64,000 nucleotides of DNA from Pseudonocardia halophobica. GTDB taxonomy: Bacteria; Actinomycetota; Actinomycetes; Mycobacteriales; Pseudonocardiaceae. This document shows, in pieces, positions 21,322-31,087 of the stretch (position 1 is the first letter of the stretch; every line of letters starts with the position of its first letter). Where the stretch lies: positions 124,001 to 188,000 of the forward strand of contig NZ_BSFQ01000006.1 of the NCBI RefSeq assembly GCF_027922425.1, in the 5' to 3' direction. A model generated the notes under the pieces. That model was not told the DNA's origin and ran no database searches. It saw nothing but the letters and a program-made list of their open reading frames with translations. Both the position numbers and the translations under genes were made by a program.

Positions 21322-21425
21322 GCATCATGGTTCCACAACGCGCTCCGAGGGCCGCGGACCAGCGCATTATGGTTCCATAACGCGCCAGAGAGCCCGGCCT
21401 GACGGCGTTATGGCTCCATAGTGCG
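21322..21425. repeat. Three regularly spaced ~21-bp palindromes
   Basis: Copies start at 21322, 21364 and 21405, spaced 42 and 41 bases. Examples are GCATTATGGTTCCATAACGCG and GCGTTATGGCTCCATAGTGCG. Each is an imperfect palindrome. They fill the gap between convergent hupB and mutT1, so they may act as a bidirectional terminator array or a protein-binding array. Confidence 0.7.
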
Positions 21426-21430
21426 TTGGT

Positions 21431-22351
21431 TCAGGTGGGGCTGGGGTAGTAGTCGGCGGTCCTCAGGGCGCCGGTGGGGTCGGTCGTGAGCACCCACGTG
21501 CTGCCCTTGCGGGAGGGCACGGGGGTCTTCTCAGGGTCCGGCACGCCCGTGACCAGCGGGTCGTACTCGTCGAGCAGGGTCTCGACGACGTCGGGGATCA
21601 CCCCGCCCTGGCTGCAGAGCACGGTCAGGCCGGGGCGGGCGAGCAGCTCGCGGAAGCGGGCGAGCCCCGCGGCCGGGTCCTGCCAGTAGCCCTCCTCGCC
21701 GAGCAGCGGCTCGCGCTCGATCTTCGCGCCGTGCGCGTCGGCGTACGGGGAGATCGTGTCGACGCAGCGCACCGGCACCGCGGAGTGGAAGCGCTCCGGG
21801 GCGAACCGGCCGAGGAAGTCGACCAGGTGCTCGGCCTGCGTGCGCCCGACGCCGGAGAGCGGGCGAAGGTCGTCGTCGCCCTCCCAGTCCTTGCGGCTGC
21901 CCGCCTTCGCGTGCCGGACCAGGAGCAACACCGAGGTCGGCGCGGTGAACCGCTCGAGGACCTCGACGTCGTGGGCGTAGCTCAGCTGCACGCCCGCCTC
22001 GGCGGGCGGGAGCCAGACCAGCTCGTCGATCTCGTCGTTGGCCAGGAACCCCGTGGACTCCCGCGCCTCGGCCGACCAGTACCGGACGAGCTTGCTGCCC
22101 TCGGGCACGCGGTAGCGCACGTCGCCGAGCCGGGCGCCGAGCCGCGCCCGCACCCCGGTCTCCTCCCAGGTCTCGCGCAGTGCGCAGGCGGCCAGCGACT
22201 CGCCGTTGTCGAGCTTGCCCTTCGCGAAGCCCCAGTCGTCGTACTTGTGCCGGTGCACCAGTGCGACCTGTGGCCCGGCGTTGGTCGAGCGCCACAGGAC
22301 CGTGCCCGCGGCCAGGACGTCGGCCCCGAGCGCCGCGTACAGGTCAGACAT
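21431..22351 (-). CDS. mutT1: NUDIX hydrolase fused to histidine phosphatase domain (MutT1-like)
   Basis: A 306-residue two-domain protein matching mycobacterial MutT1, which sanitises 8-oxo-dGTP/GTP and hydrolyses diadenosine polyphosphates. Residues 1-135 hold the Nudix box (GKLDNGESLAACALRETWEETG, shown only in part by its conserved G, E and REx2EE residues). The second domain starts at LLLVRHAKAGSRKDW, with the catalytic RH of histidine phosphatases. It begins 15 bases after the ppk stop and so forms an operon with ppk, as in M. tuberculosis. Confidence 0.93.
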   Translation of the reverse strand: MSDLYAALGADVLAAGTVLWRSTNAGPQVALVHRHKYDDWGFAKGKLDNGESLAACALRETWEETGVRARLGARLGDVRYRVPEGSKLVRYWSAEARESTGFLANDEIDELVWLPPAEAGVQLSYAHDVEVLERFTAPTSVLLLVRHAKAGSRKDWEGDDDLRPLSGVGRTQAEHLVDFLGRFAPERFHSAVPVRCVDTISPYADAHGAKIEREPLLGEEGYWQDPAAGLARFRELLARPGLTVLCSQGGVIPDVVETLLDEYDPLVTGVPDPEKTPVPSRKGSTWVLTTDPTGALRTADYYPSPT

Positions 22352-22366
22352 CCGGGTGGCCGGCCC

Positions 22367-24712
22367 TCACTCGTCGACCTGCGACCGCGAGGCGTGCGCG
22401 ATCATCAGCTCCGCCTGGTGGTCCCGCACCTTCTCCAGGTCTGTGCCCTTCGGCGGGGAGGGCTCCCACGTGCCGTCGCCCTCCAGGACCCAGCAGCGGG
22501 TGGCGGGGTCGAGGCAGGAGTCGAAGACGTCGCCGAGCTGCCGGGCGAGCTTCGGGTCGGCGACCCGCAGCAGCACCTCGACGCGGCGGTCGAGGTTGCG
22601 GTGCATCATGTCGGCGCTGCCGAGCCAGTACTCGTCGGCCGCCCCGAAATGGAAGATCCGGGAGTGCTCCAGGAAGCGCCCGAGGATCGAGCGCACCTGG
22701 ATGTTCTCGCTGAGCCCCGGCACGCCCGGCCGGATCGCGCAGATCCCGCGGACCACGATGTCGACCGGCACCCCGGCCTGCGAGGCCCGGTACAGCGCGT
22801 CGATCACCTGCTCGTCGACCAGGGAGTTGACCTTGATCCGGACGCGCGCGGTGGGGTCCCCGGAGCGGTGCGACTCGATCTCGTCCTCGATGCGGCGGAC
22901 GATCCCGCGCCGCACGCCGTAGGGCGCCACGAGCAGGCTGCGGTACGACGTCTGCCGCGAGTAGCCGGTCAGCGAGTTGAACAGGTCGGTGAGGTCGGCG
23001 CCGATCGTGGGGTCGGCGGTGAGCACGCCGATGTCCTCGTAGAGCCTCGCGGTCTTGGGGTTGTAGTTGCCGGTGCCGATGTGGCAGTAGCGCCGGATCG
23101 TCGAGCCCTCCTGGCGCACGACCAGCGAGGTCTTGCAGTGCGTCTTCAGGCCGACCAGCCCGTAGACCACGTGCACGCCGGACTTCTCCAGCTCGCGCGC
23201 CCAGCGGATGTTGGCCTGCTCGTCGAACCGCGCCTTGATCTCCACCAGCGCGACGACCTGCTTGCCGGCCGCCGCCGCGTCGATCAGGGCGTCGACGATC
23301 GGCGAGTCGCCCGACGTCCGGTAGAGCGTCTGCTTGATCGCCAGCACGTTCGGGTCCGCCGCGGCCTGCTCGATGAAGCGCTGCACGCTCGTCGAGAAGG
23401 AGTCGTACGGGTGGTGGACCATGACGTCGCCCTCGCGGAGCGTGGCGAACACGCTGCGCGGCATCTCCCGCTCGCCGAAGGCCGGGTGCGTGGCCGGGCG
23501 GAAGGGCTCGTCCTTCAGGTCGGGGCGGTCGGCGCCGTAGACCTCCCAGAGGCAGGTGAGGTCGAGCAGCCCGGGCACGGTCACGACGTCGCCCGGGTCG
23601 ACGTCGAGCTCGCGCAGCAGCAGCTCCAGCACGTGCTCGCTCATGGTGTCGACGACCTCGAGCCGCACGGGCGGGCCGAAGCGGCGGCGGGCGAGCTCGC
23701 GCTCGAGGGCCTGCAGGAGGTCCTCGTCGCGGTCCTCCTCGACCTCGAGGTCGGCGTTGCGGGTCACGCGGAAGGCGTGCACCTCCGCGACCTCCAGGCC
23801 GGGGAACAGCTCGCCGAGGTGGGCGCTGATGAGGTCCTCGATCGGCAGGAACGTGACGTCCCGGCCCGGCTTGCCCTCGTCGTCCTGCACCCGGACCAGG
23901 CGCGGGACGTTGTTGGGCACCTTGACCCGGGCGAAGCGCTCGGTGCGGCTGTCGGTGTCCCGCACCGTGACGGCCAGGTTCAGGGAGAGCCCGGAGATGT
24001 ACGGGAAGGGGTGTGCGGGGTCGACGGCCAGCGGCGTGAGCACCGGGAAGACCTGCGCGGCGAAGTAGTCCGACAGGCGCAGACGCTGGGCGTCGGACAG
24101 GTCGCTCCAGCGGCGGATGTGGATGCCGTTCTCGTCGAGCTCGGGGCGCACCTCGTCGAGGAACACGCGGGCGTGCGCCTCGGAGAGCTGCTGGCTGCGC
24201 TCGGCGATCCGCGCGAGCTGCTCGCGCGGGGACAGCCCGTCGGCGCTGCGCACGGCGAGGCCGGTCTCGTCCCGACGCTTCAGCCCGGCCACGCGGACCA
24301 TGTAGAACTCGTCGAGGTTGCTGGCGAAGATCGCGAGGAACTTCGCGCGCTCCAGCAGCGGCTGGCTGGTGTCCTCGGCCAGCGCGAGCACCCGGGCGTT
24401 GAAGTCCAGCCAGGAGAGCTCGCGGTTGAGGTAGCGGTCGTCGGGCAGCCCGCTCGGCGCGGCCAGGGTGGTCGGCGCGGGCGGTCCGATCGGGGCGGCG
24501 CCCGCCCCGTTCGCGGTGGTCGGGGCGGTGGCGGTGCTCGCGCTCGTGGGAACGGGCGCCGGCCCGGGCGCGGCCGCCTCGACCTGGGCGCCGGCCCGCG
24601 AGGCGCGCACCGGGGTGGCCCGGCGGCGCGGGGCGGCCTTCTTCGCGGTCGACCGGCGGCGGCCGTTGGTCCCGGCGGCGCCGGTCTCGGTGTTCTCGGG
24701 GCCCGTGCTCAC
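22367..24712 (-). CDS. ppk: Polyphosphate kinase 1
   Basis: Reversible synthesis of inorganic polyphosphate from ATP. A Pro/Ala-rich N-terminal extension precedes the PPK core, which begins at [44 protein letters not shown], the catalytic-His region [20 protein letters not shown] and [14 protein letters not shown] are all present. I chose the GTG at 24712 (GGAAG about 10 bases upstream, 781 residues). An ATG at 24766 would add 18 residues. The N-terminal ~85 residues are low-complexity and probably disordered. Cotranscribed with mutT1. Confidence 0.95.
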   Translation of the reverse strand: MSTGPENTETGAAGTNGRRRSTAKKAAPRRRATPVRASRAGAQVEAAAPGPAPVPTSASTATAPTTANGAGAAPIGPPAPTTLAAPSGLPDDRYLNRELSWLDFNARVLALAEDTSQPLLERAKFLAIFASNLDEFYMVRVAGLKRRDETGLAVRSADGLSPREQLARIAERSQQLSEAHARVFLDEVRPELDENGIHIRRWSDLSDAQRLRLSDYFAAQVFPVLTPLAVDPAHPFPYISGLSLNLAVTVRDTDSRTERFARVKVPNNVPRLVRVQDDEGKPGRDVTFLPIEDLISAHLGELFPGLEVAEVHAFRVTRNADLEVEEDRDEDLLQALERELARRRFGPPVRLEVVDTMSEHVLELLLRELDVDPGDVVTVPGLLDLTCLWEVYGADRPDLKDEPFRPATHPAFGEREMPRSVFATLREGDVMVHHPYDSFSTSVQRFIEQAAADPNVLAIKQTLYRTSGDSPIVDALIDAAAAGKQVVALVEIKARFDEQANIRWARELEKSGVHVVYGLVGLKTHCKTSLVVRQEGSTIRRYCHIGTGNYNPKTARLYEDIGVLTADPTIGADLTDLFNSLTGYSRQTSYRSLLVAPYGVRRGIVRRIEDEIESHRSGDPTARVRIKVNSLVDEQVIDALYRASQAGVPVDIVVRGICAIRPGVPGLSENIQVRSILGRFLEHSRIFHFGAADEYWLGSADMMHRNLDRRVEVLLRVADPKLARQLGDVFDSCLDPATRCWVLEGDGTWEPSPPKGTDLEKVRDHQAELMIAHASRSQVDE

Positions 24713-24920
24713 CGCCGGGATTCTTCCGCACCGGCCGCCCCTCCGACTCGTCGGAGCGACCGACATCCGGGTGAACTCTCGGTCACGAGCGGATCACGAA
24801 TGGCGGTTGACCTGCGACGGCGGGGTCGCTTGTGCCGGAAATCGCAACCGTGCCGCGGTCCGCCGGGCGGATCCCGATGATCCACGGGCGAAGCCGGCCG
24901 GAGAATGCGTCACTGGCACG

Positions 24921-26144
24921 ATGACTCCCATGCGGATCGCGTGCGTCGGCGCCGGCCCCGGCGGGCTCTTCTTCGCCGTTCTCGCGACGAGAATCCCCGG
25001 CGTCACCGATGTCACCGTGTTCGAACGGGCCGCGGAAGGCGCGCCGCGCGGATGGGGCGTCGTCTTCTGGCCGGACCTCGTGGCACAGGTCGAGGCCGTC
25101 GACCCGCCTTTCGCCGAGTCGTTGCGGGAATTCCGCTACACCTGGCACGACCAGGTCGTCGAGCTCGACGGATCCGACGTGCGGTTCACCGCGTCGGGTT
25201 ACGCCATGGGGCGCCACCTCATGCAGAAGCTGCTCGTCGACCGGGCGCGCGAGGTCGGGGTGCGCGTCGAGTTCGAGCGGCCGATCGGGCGCGCGGCCGA
25301 CCTCGAGGGGTACGACCTGGTCGTCGCGGCCGACGGAGTGCGCAGCGTCCTGCGGGACCAGGCCTCCGCCATCCGTACGGAGGTCGTCGAGGGCCGCAAC
25401 CGCTACATCTGGCTGGGCACGGAGAAGCAGTTCTCCTCGTTCAGCTTCCCTTTCGTGAAGAGCCCGGCGGGCTGGCTGTGGGCGCACGCGTACGCCTTCG
25501 GCGAGGCCGGCAGCACCTTCATCGTGGAGACGACCGAGGAGACCTGGCGGGCCCTCGGCCTCGACACGCTCGGTCCGGACGAGACGCTGCGCCTGCTCGA
25601 GTCGACCTTCGCCGAGCAGCTCGACGGGCACAAGCTCGTCCTGCAGGAGGAGGCGCGCGGAACTGCCCCCTGGCGGCGGTTCGCCACGGTCCGCAACTCG
25701 GCGTGGACGGACGGGACCCTCGCGCTGGTGGGCGACGCCGCGCACACGACCCACTTCAGCGTCGGTTCGGGCACCCGGCTGGCGCTGGAGGACGCGATCG
25801 CCCTGGCCCGGCACCTGGAGCAGGCGCCGACCCTCGCGGAGGCCCTCGCCGGGTACGGGCGCGAGCGCGCCGAGGCCCTGGAGGTCACGGCGCGGCAGGC
25901 CCGGTCGAGCGCGGCCTGGTTCGAGGCCGTCCCACGGTACGTCGAGCGCCCGGCCCGGGACTTCGCCCGGCTGCTGGTCGAGCGACGGCGCTTCGTCGCG
26001 CGCCGGACGCCGGGGCTCTACCTGGCGCTGCACCGGCTGACCACCGTGCCGGTGCTCGGCGCGGCGATCAACCGGACGCTCGCGGTCACCCGGACGGTTT
26101 TGCCGCGGGTGGTGGGGCCGCTGCGTCGCCGCTTCGCGGGCTGA
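24921..26144 (+). CDS. FAD-dependent monooxygenase (2-aminobenzoyl-CoA/salicylyl-CoA hydroxylase-like N-terminal type)
   Basis: A 407-residue flavoprotein hydroxylase. Its N terminus MRIACVGAGPGGLFFAVLATR with GWGVVFWPDLV, followed by YAMGRHLMQKLLVDRA and the GDAAHTTHFSVGSGTRLALEDA motif, resembles the flavin part of anthraniloyl-CoA and salicylyl-CoA oxygenases and VioD-like enzymes. There is no fused OYE domain. ATG codons at 24921 and 24930 are both possible. Its 3' end overlaps the convergent GNAT-like gene by 59 bases. No CoA ligase or ring-cleavage gene is adjacent, so the substrate is open. Confidence 0.85.
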   Translation: MTPMRIACVGAGPGGLFFAVLATRIPGVTDVTVFERAAEGAPRGWGVVFWPDLVAQVEAVDPPFAESLREFRYTWHDQVVELDGSDVRFTASGYAMGRHLMQKLLVDRAREVGVRVEFERPIGRAADLEGYDLVVAADGVRSVLRDQASAIRTEVVEGRNRYIWLGTEKQFSSFSFPFVKSPAGWLWAHAYAFGEAGSTFIVETTEETWRALGLDTLGPDETLRLLESTFAEQLDGHKLVLQEEARGTAPWRRFATVRNSAWTDGTLALVGDAAHTTHFSVGSGTRLALEDAIALARHLEQAPTLAEALAGYGRERAEALEVTARQARSSAAWFEAVPRYVERPARDFARLLVERRRFVARRTPGLYLALHRLTTVPVLGAAINRTLAVTRTVLPRVVGPLRRRFAG

Positions 26145-27342
26145 GCAGGCGGGCGCGCACGTCCTGCACGAGCGCGGCGGCGACCCGTCGGGGCGGCTCG
26201 TGCCGGGCCCGCGCGGAGAGCACGCCGGGGACGTACCGGGTGAGCAGGGGCGTCGACGCCCGCTTGAGCTCGGCGTAGGCGCGGGTCGCGTGCCGCGCGG
26301 CGACCGGGGCGAGGCCGCGGACGGTGCACGGGACGAACCGGGTGTGGTGGGTCGTCCCGCGGTCGGCCCAGCGGAGCTTGTAGTCGAAGGCGTCGATGCG
26401 GAAGTCGAAGTCGAGGCCGAGGTCGAAGGCCAGCCGCACGCACTCCTCGATGAGGACGTTGCCGGCGCCCAGCGAGGCGCGGGACTCGTCGAACGCCATG
26501 ACGAAGCCCTCGAGCGCGCGCCCGGAGCGGTAGCAGACCGAGGCGGAGATCAGCTCGTCGTCGAGCGTCACGCCGACGACGAGCGGGCGAACCGCCGCAC
26601 CGGCGGGGGTCCCGTCGAGCAACTCGTGGAAGAACACCTCGCCCGACCCGTCGCTGATCCACGGCGTGGTCTTGTGCCGGCGGACCAGCCACTCGCGTTT
26701 GCGCGCGAAGATCCAGTCGACCGCCCGGTGCCCGAAGGCGGGATCGCCGTCGGAGCTGCGGAAGGCGACGGTGCCGGCCTTCTGCAGACGACGGCGGTTG
26801 CGCCGCATCTCCCACCGCAGCTTCTGGGGCCGGGTGGCCAGCCAGGCGTCGAACCCGTCCGCGGGCCGGACGGCGAGGGGCGAGGAGGTCGTCGAGGCGA
26901 ATGCGAGCGAACCGAGACGACCGCCGACCGGGAGCGGTGCCTCGGGCTGGTGGTACACGGCGAGCACGTCGGCGAGCCGGGTCGCGTGCGCGGTCGCGAG
27001 CTCGAGGGCCTCCGCGGCGTGCTCGCCCGGCCGGACCAGGGGAGCGGCGTACTCCTGTGTGCTCCGGTTGCCGAGGTGGGCGGCCGTCGTGTGGCCGCGT
27101 CGGCGTTCGACGTGCAGGGGCCAGATCAGGAGGAGCTCGGCGCCGCGCCGCACGGTGATCACCGCCAGCTCGGCGCCGCGGGGCTCGGCCAGATGCGTCC
27201 ACGCGACGCGGTTGTAGAGAAACGTCCGGCTCAGCGAATGATCGGGAACCGCGTCGAGCAGTTCGCCCCACCCGCTCTCGAGCGCGTCGAGTTCGGCCGT
27301 TGATCGCACCACCTCGACGGCAGGGCGAATGAAGGAATCCAT
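26086..27342 (-). CDS. GNAT-fold acyltransferase (CelD/BioF2-like, FemAB-related)
   Basis: A 418-residue protein of the 'GNAT N-acetyltransferase / cellulose biosynthesis CelD' type. The start resembles VRSTAELDALESGWGELLDAV, followed by SRTFLYNRVAWTHLAEPRG. The central charged WEMRRNRRRLQKAGTVAFR and the C-terminal acyl-CoA-fold part (SASVCYRSGRALEGFVMAFDESRASLGAGNVLIEECVRLAFD, shown here by its SLGAGNVL core) are typical. Such proteins are often in envelope or polysaccharide pathways. The 3' end overlaps the convergent FAD gene. The function is not assignable from the neighbours. Confidence 0.75.
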   Translation of the reverse strand: MDSFIRPAVEVVRSTAELDALESGWGELLDAVPDHSLSRTFLYNRVAWTHLAEPRGAELAVITVRRGAELLLIWPLHVERRRGHTTAAHLGNRSTQEYAAPLVRPGEHAAEALELATAHATRLADVLAVYHQPEAPLPVGGRLGSLAFASTTSSPLAVRPADGFDAWLATRPQKLRWEMRRNRRRLQKAGTVAFRSSDGDPAFGHRAVDWIFARKREWLVRRHKTTPWISDGSGEVFFHELLDGTPAGAAVRPLVVGVTLDDELISASVCYRSGRALEGFVMAFDESRASLGAGNVLIEECVRLAFDLGLDFDFRIDAFDYKLRWADRGTTHHTRFVPCTVRGLAPVAARHATRAYAELKRASTPLLTRYVPGVLSARARHEPPRRVAAALVQDVRARLLSPRSGDAAAPPPAAKPSG

Positions 27343-27502
27343 GCCTGGGGAACTCCGACGTCGGGACGGCGCGATTCACGGGCGGCCGTGGCGTCTTCTC
27401 CACCGATCCGGCTGCCGGGAGAATTGAGCCTAAAGCAGCGCCGCGGGTGCCGCGATTCGGGCCGGAGCGCCCGAATTGTCTTCGGCGAGCTTCCTCCTCG
27501 CC

Positions 27503-28543
27503 TCACACCGACCAGGGCAGGCTGACGCGATGGTCGCCTCCCTCGTGCTGGTCGCCCTCGTCGTGCTCGCCGCCGTCAGCGGGGAGACCGGGCTGGGCGG
27601 GGCGGTCGCGCTCGCCGCCGTCGCGGTGCTGTGGTTCCTGGTCAACGGGCGGATGGAGGGGCCGACCCTCCTGATCGTCGCCCCGACCCACGGGCTCACC
27701 GGCGGCGATCTCGCCGGCATCGCCGCCCTGGTGATCGCCGGGTGGCGCGCCGCCGCGGTCCTGCGTCGTCGACGCGCCGCCTGAGGGGGTCGAGCGCTCC
27801 AGGAACCGCAGCAGCTCGACAGGGAAGGGCAGGACCAGGGTGGAGTTCTTCTCCGCCGCCACCTCGACGACGGTCTGCAGCAGCCGCAGCTGCAGCGCGG
27901 CGGGATTGGCGGCCATCACCTGGGCCGCCTCGGCGAGCTGCTTCGACGCCTGCAGCTCGCCCTCGGCCGTGATCACCCGGGAGCGGCGCTCGCGCTCGGC
28001 CTCGGCCTGCCGCGACATCGAGCGCTTCATCGACTCCGGCAGCACCACGTCCTTGATCTCCACGCGGTCGATGTGCACGCCCCAGCCGACCGCGGGGTTG
28101 TCGATCATCAGCTCGAGGCCCTGGTTGAGCCGCTCGCGGTTGGAGAGCAGGTCGTCGAGCTCGCTCTTGCCGATGATCGAGCGCAGCGAGGCCTGCGCGA
28201 CCTGCAGGATCGCCGAGCCGTAGTCCTGGACGTCGACGGCCACCCGCACCGGGTCGACCACGCGGTAGTAGACGACGGCGTCGACCCGGACGGTGACGTT
28301 GTCGCTGGTGATCCCGTCCTGGGCCGGGATCGGCAGGGTCACGACCTGCATGCTGACCTTCTGCATGCGGTCCGCGATCGGGATGAGCGTCGCGAGCCCG
28401 GGCCCTCTCGTCTGCGGCTGCAGCCGGCCGAACCGGAAGACCACCCCCCGCTCGAACTGCTGCACCACGCGGACACTGGTCGCGGCGCTCACCAGCATCA
28501 TGAAGCCGACGACCACGAGAACCATCCAGAGAACGGTCATCAC
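27503..28543 (-). CDS. Slipin (stomatin/SPFH family membrane protein)
   Basis: An N-terminal membrane helix (MMTVLWMVLVVVGFMMLVSA) is followed by a Band 7 domain with QQFERGVVFRFGRLQ, GPGLATLIPIADRM and VDAVVYYRVVDPVRVAVDVQDY, and a coiled coil (SRQAEAERERRSRVITAEGE). The conserved part ends near residue 255 (FPVELLRFLERS). The last ~85 residues are Gly/Asp/Gln-rich, unlike other slipins, and lie exactly antisense to a plus-strand ORF encoding a small membrane protein. The tail is probably read-through over that gene, or the stop codon has drifted. Slipins shape membrane microdomains and often partner with NfeD proteases, but no nfeD is seen. Confidence 0.85.
   Translation of the reverse strand: MMTVLWMVLVVVGFMMLVSAATSVRVVQQFERGVVFRFGRLQPQTRGPGLATLIPIADRMQKVSMQVVTLPIPAQDGITSDNVTVRVDAVVYYRVVDPVRVAVDVQDYGSAILQVAQASLRSIIGKSELDDLLSNRERLNQGLELMIDNPAVGWGVHIDRVEIKDVVLPESMKRSMSRQAEAERERRSRVITAEGELQASKQLAEAAQVMAANPAALQLRLLQTVVEVAAEKNSTLVLPFPVELLRFLERSTPSGGASTTQDRGGAPPGDHQGGDAGEIAAGEPVGRGDDQEGRPLHPPVDQEPQHRDGGERDRPAQPGLPADGGEHDEGDQHEGGDHRVSLPWSV
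27530..27784 (+). CDS. Small two-helix membrane protein (LTGGDLAGIA family), antisense to the slipin tail
   Basis: An 84-residue ORF with a long hydrophobic N-terminal segment (VASLVLVALVVLAAVSGETG, then a second helix AVALAAVAVLWFLVN), a MEG turn, the motif HGLTGGDLAGIAALVIAGW and a basic end (LRRRRAA). It is clearly paralogous to the minus-strand protein at 34179-34436, which shares SGETGL/SSETGL, FLVN/LLVN, MEG and GLTGGDLAGIA. That independent copy is the main reason to believe this ORF, although it lies opposite the 3' end of the slipin ORF. Function unknown. Confidence 0.6.
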   Translation: MVASLVLVALVVLAAVSGETGLGGAVALAAVAVLWFLVNGRMEGPTLLIVAPTHGLTGGDLAGIAALVIAGWRAAAVLRRRRAA

Positions 28544-28596
28544 GCGCCTCCCCGCAAGCCTGGATTATCGACCCGCTCCCGGCCGTTGACCAGGCC

Positions 28597-29229
28597 TTAC
28601 CGGCAGACGAAGAGCCCGGCCGTGCGGGGCCCGACGCCCAGGGTGCAGGCCTCGCGGAGGTCGGCCTCGGTGTCGACGTCCCGGCGCAGGCCGGGCAGCT
28701 CACCGGTCAGCGGGACGGCGCCCGACTCCTTGTGTGCGACGGCGGAGCCGGGGCCGAAGCGGGGATCGAGGGGGGCACCCGCGGGGGCGAGGAGGAGCGT
28801 GGTGCCGTCGCCCTGGGCGTCGGTGCAGAAGGCGCGGGTGGCGGCTTGCGCGATCGCCTCGTCGAGCTCCTCGGGCTTCAGGGCCGGGAGGTCGGCCTGC
28901 AGGGCGCCGCGGGCGAGGTCGCGTGGCAGCAGCGCGGCCCCGTGGACGAGAGCGGCGTTGAGGCCCGCCGCCGGCTCGTCGCGCACGATCCGCACACCCG
29001 TCCCGGCCAGCTCCCGCCCGACGGTCGCGTCACTCGTCACGACGACGACGGCGGCCACGCGCCCGGCGGCCAGCACGGCGTCGAGGGTGTCCAGGGCGAG
29101 CGCGAGGGCGAGCTCGGCGTGCCGGGCCGGGTCGCCCACCCCGCCGTCGGCCGCCCCGCGCAGCCGGGACTTGGCCGCGTCGAGCCCCTTGACGGGCACG
29201 ACCAGACCCACTTCGCGGCTGCTCACCAC
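28597..29229 (-). CDS. fbiD: 2-phospho-L-lactate / phosphoenolpyruvate guanylyltransferase
   Basis: A 210-residue nucleotidyltransferase of the CofC/FbiD family, which makes the GDP- or enolpyruvyl-GDP precursor of coenzyme F420. Family features are the N-terminal VGLVVPVKGLDAAKSRLRG, VVVVTSDATVGRELA, LQADLPALKPEEL and DPRFGPGSAVAHKESG. Its place near ppk and gpsA matches M. tuberculosis (Rv2983). The gene is divergent from the acyltransferase. The first two codons are GTG-GTG, so either may start. Confidence 0.92.
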   Translation of the reverse strand: MVSSREVGLVVPVKGLDAAKSRLRGAADGGVGDPARHAELALALALDTLDAVLAAGRVAAVVVVTSDATVGRELAGTGVRIVRDEPAAGLNAALVHGAALLPRDLARGALQADLPALKPEELDEAIAQAATRAFCTDAQGDGTTLLLAPAGAPLDPRFGPGSAVAHKESGAVPLTGELPGLRRDVDTEADLREACTLGVGPRTAGLFVCR

Positions 29230-29320
29230 CCCATCGTTCCACTCGGGGAGCGTGTCGGTGGACCGCGCCCGGGCGGGCAGGGAAGGATCGGCGTCGATCG
29301 ACGACAGGAGAGGGGCACCG

Positions 29321-30079
29321 GTGGCGCGCGAGAAGGGCGGGTTCTGGGTCGGGGTGGCGGCCGCGGTCTTCTATCCGCTGTCGTACCTGACGGGGAGCCC
29401 GCACTACGAGGGTCGTGAGCACCTGCCCGCGGAGGGCGGGGCGCTGGTCGTCGCGAACCACATCTCCTACCTGGACCCCGTGTACACGGCGCTGTGGGTG
29501 CACACCGCCCGCCGCGTGCCGCGCTTCCTGGCCAAGGCGAGCCTGTGGAAGATCCCGGTCTTCGGGAAGGTGCTGGCCGGCTCCGGGCAGATCCCGGTCT
29601 ACCGCGACTCCGCCGACGCCCAGCAGAGCCTCCGCGCGGGCGTCGAGGGACTGACCGAGGGCAAGGTCGTGGTGATCTACCCGGAGGGCACGATCACGCG
29701 GGACCCCGAGGGCTGGCCCATGCACTCGCGCACGGGGGCGGCGCGGCTGGCGCTGTCGTCGGAGGTGCCGGTGTTGCCGATGGTGCACTGGGGAACCCGT
29801 GAGGTGTACGACCACTACAACAAGAAGTTCCGGCCACTGCCGCGGACGCAGATCACGGTGAAGGCCGGCGCGCCGATCGACCTGTCCGCGTACCGCGGCA
29901 GGCCGATCGACGCGACGATCCTCCGCGAGGTGACCGAGCTGTTCATGACCCGCTGCAAGGAGCTGCTCGCCGAGGTCCGGGACGAGACGCCGCCGCCGGG
30001 CTTCTACCGCCGGGCCGCCGGGGGCCGGACCGCCGAGGCGGCGACCCCGGAGGCCGAGCGGGACGGCGGGCCGGCGTGA
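29321..30079 (+). CDS. 1-acyl-sn-glycerol-3-phosphate acyltransferase (PlsC family)
   Basis: A 252-residue membrane-associated acyltransferase that makes phosphatidic acid. It carries the NHX4D catalytic block ([10 protein letters not shown]), block 2 [14 protein letters not shown], block 3 [11 protein letters not shown] and block 4 PVLPMVHWG. The GTG start is preceded by AGGAG. It overlaps gpsA by 4 bases (GTGA), so it is translationally coupled to the enzyme that supplies its glycerol-3-phosphate backbone. Confidence 0.93.
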   Translation: MAREKGGFWVGVAAAVFYPLSYLTGSPHYEGREHLPAEGGALVVANHISYLDPVYTALWVHTARRVPRFLAKASLWKIPVFGKVLAGSGQIPVYRDSADAQQSLRAGVEGLTEGKVVVIYPEGTITRDPEGWPMHSRTGAARLALSSEVPVLPMVHWGTREVYDHYNKKFRPLPRTQITVKAGAPIDLSAYRGRPIDATILREVTELFMTRCKELLAEVRDETPPPGFYRRAAGGRTAEAATPEAERDGGPA

Positions 30080-31083
30080 GGGGCCTCGCCAAGATCGCGG
30101 TCCTCGGTGCCGGGTCGTGGGGGACGGCGTTCGCCAAGGTCGTCGCCGACGCCGGGCGCGAGGTCGTGCTCTGGGCGCGGCGGCCCGAGGTGGCCGCTGC
30201 GATCCGCGACCGCCACGAGAACGCCGACTACCTGCCCGGTGTCGCCCTCCCCGAGAACCTCTCCGCGACGTCGAACGCCGCGGCGGCGCTCGACGGTGCG
30301 GACGCCGTCGTCCTCGCCGTGCCGTCGCAGACGCTGCGGGCGAACCTGGCGGACTGGAAGCCGCTGCTCCCGCCGGGGCGGACGCTGGTGAGCCTGGCGA
30401 AGGGCGTCGAGCTGGGGACGCTCAAGCGGATGAGCGAGGTGATCGCCGAGGTGGCGGCGGTGCCGGCGGAGCAGATCGCCGTCGTCTCCGGACCGAACCT
30501 GGCGCGGGAGATCGCACAGGGCGAGCCGACGGCCACGGTGATCGCGTGTGCGGACCACGAGCGGGCAGTGGAACTGCAGGCCGCCACCTCGAACGACTAC
30601 TTCCGCTCGTACACCAACACGGACGTCGTGGGCTGCGAGCTGGGCGGCGCGGGCAAGAACGTGATCGCGCTGGCCGTCGGGATCGCGGCGGGGATGGGGC
30701 TGGGCGACAACAGCCGCGCCTCGCTCATCACCCGCGGCCTGGCCGAGACCGCCCGCCTGGGCGCGGAGCTGGGCGCGGACCCGTTGACCTTCGCCGGGCT
30801 CGCCGGGCTCGGCGACCTGGTGGCGACGTGCTCGTCGCCGCTCTCCCGCAACCGCACCTTCGGCGAGCACCTGGGCCGCGGCGAGACCCTCGCCCAGGCC
30901 GAGGCGGCCAACCACGGGCAGGTCGCCGAGGGCGTGAAATCCTGTGTGTCGATCTGCGAGCTCGGGGAACGGCACGGGGTGGAACTACCGATCGCCGACG
31001 CCGTGCGGCGGGTGTGCCACGAGGGCTACTCGGCCACCGCCATGGCGAAGGAACTGATCTCGCGGGCGCCGAAGCCCGAGTGA
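30076..31083 (+). CDS. gpsA: Glycerol-3-phosphate dehydrogenase [NAD(P)+]
   Basis: Reduces dihydroxyacetone phosphate to sn-glycerol-3-phosphate for phospholipid synthesis (335 residues). It has the Rossmann motif [16 protein letters not shown], the SLAKGVE and [10 protein letters not shown] motifs, and [22 protein letters not shown] with the catalytic Lys. The GTG overlaps the acyltransferase stop. Equivalent to mycobacterial gpdA2. A structured hairpin follows. Confidence 0.97.
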   Translation: MRGLAKIAVLGAGSWGTAFAKVVADAGREVVLWARRPEVAAAIRDRHENADYLPGVALPENLSATSNAAAALDGADAVVLAVPSQTLRANLADWKPLLPPGRTLVSLAKGVELGTLKRMSEVIAEVAAVPAEQIAVVSGPNLAREIAQGEPTATVIACADHERAVELQAATSNDYFRSYTNTDVVGCELGGAGKNVIALAVGIAAGMGLGDNSRASLITRGLAETARLGAELGADPLTFAGLAGLGDLVATCSSPLSRNRTFGEHLGRGETLAQAEAANHGQVAEGVKSCVSICELGERHGVELPIADAVRRVCHEGYSATAMAKELISRAPKPE

Positions 31084-31087
31084 CCCC

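Noticed and set aside
21731..24880. A 1049-codon plus-strand open frame opposite ppk and mutT1
   Set aside because: It is a GC-rich shadow of two well-conserved minus-strand genes.
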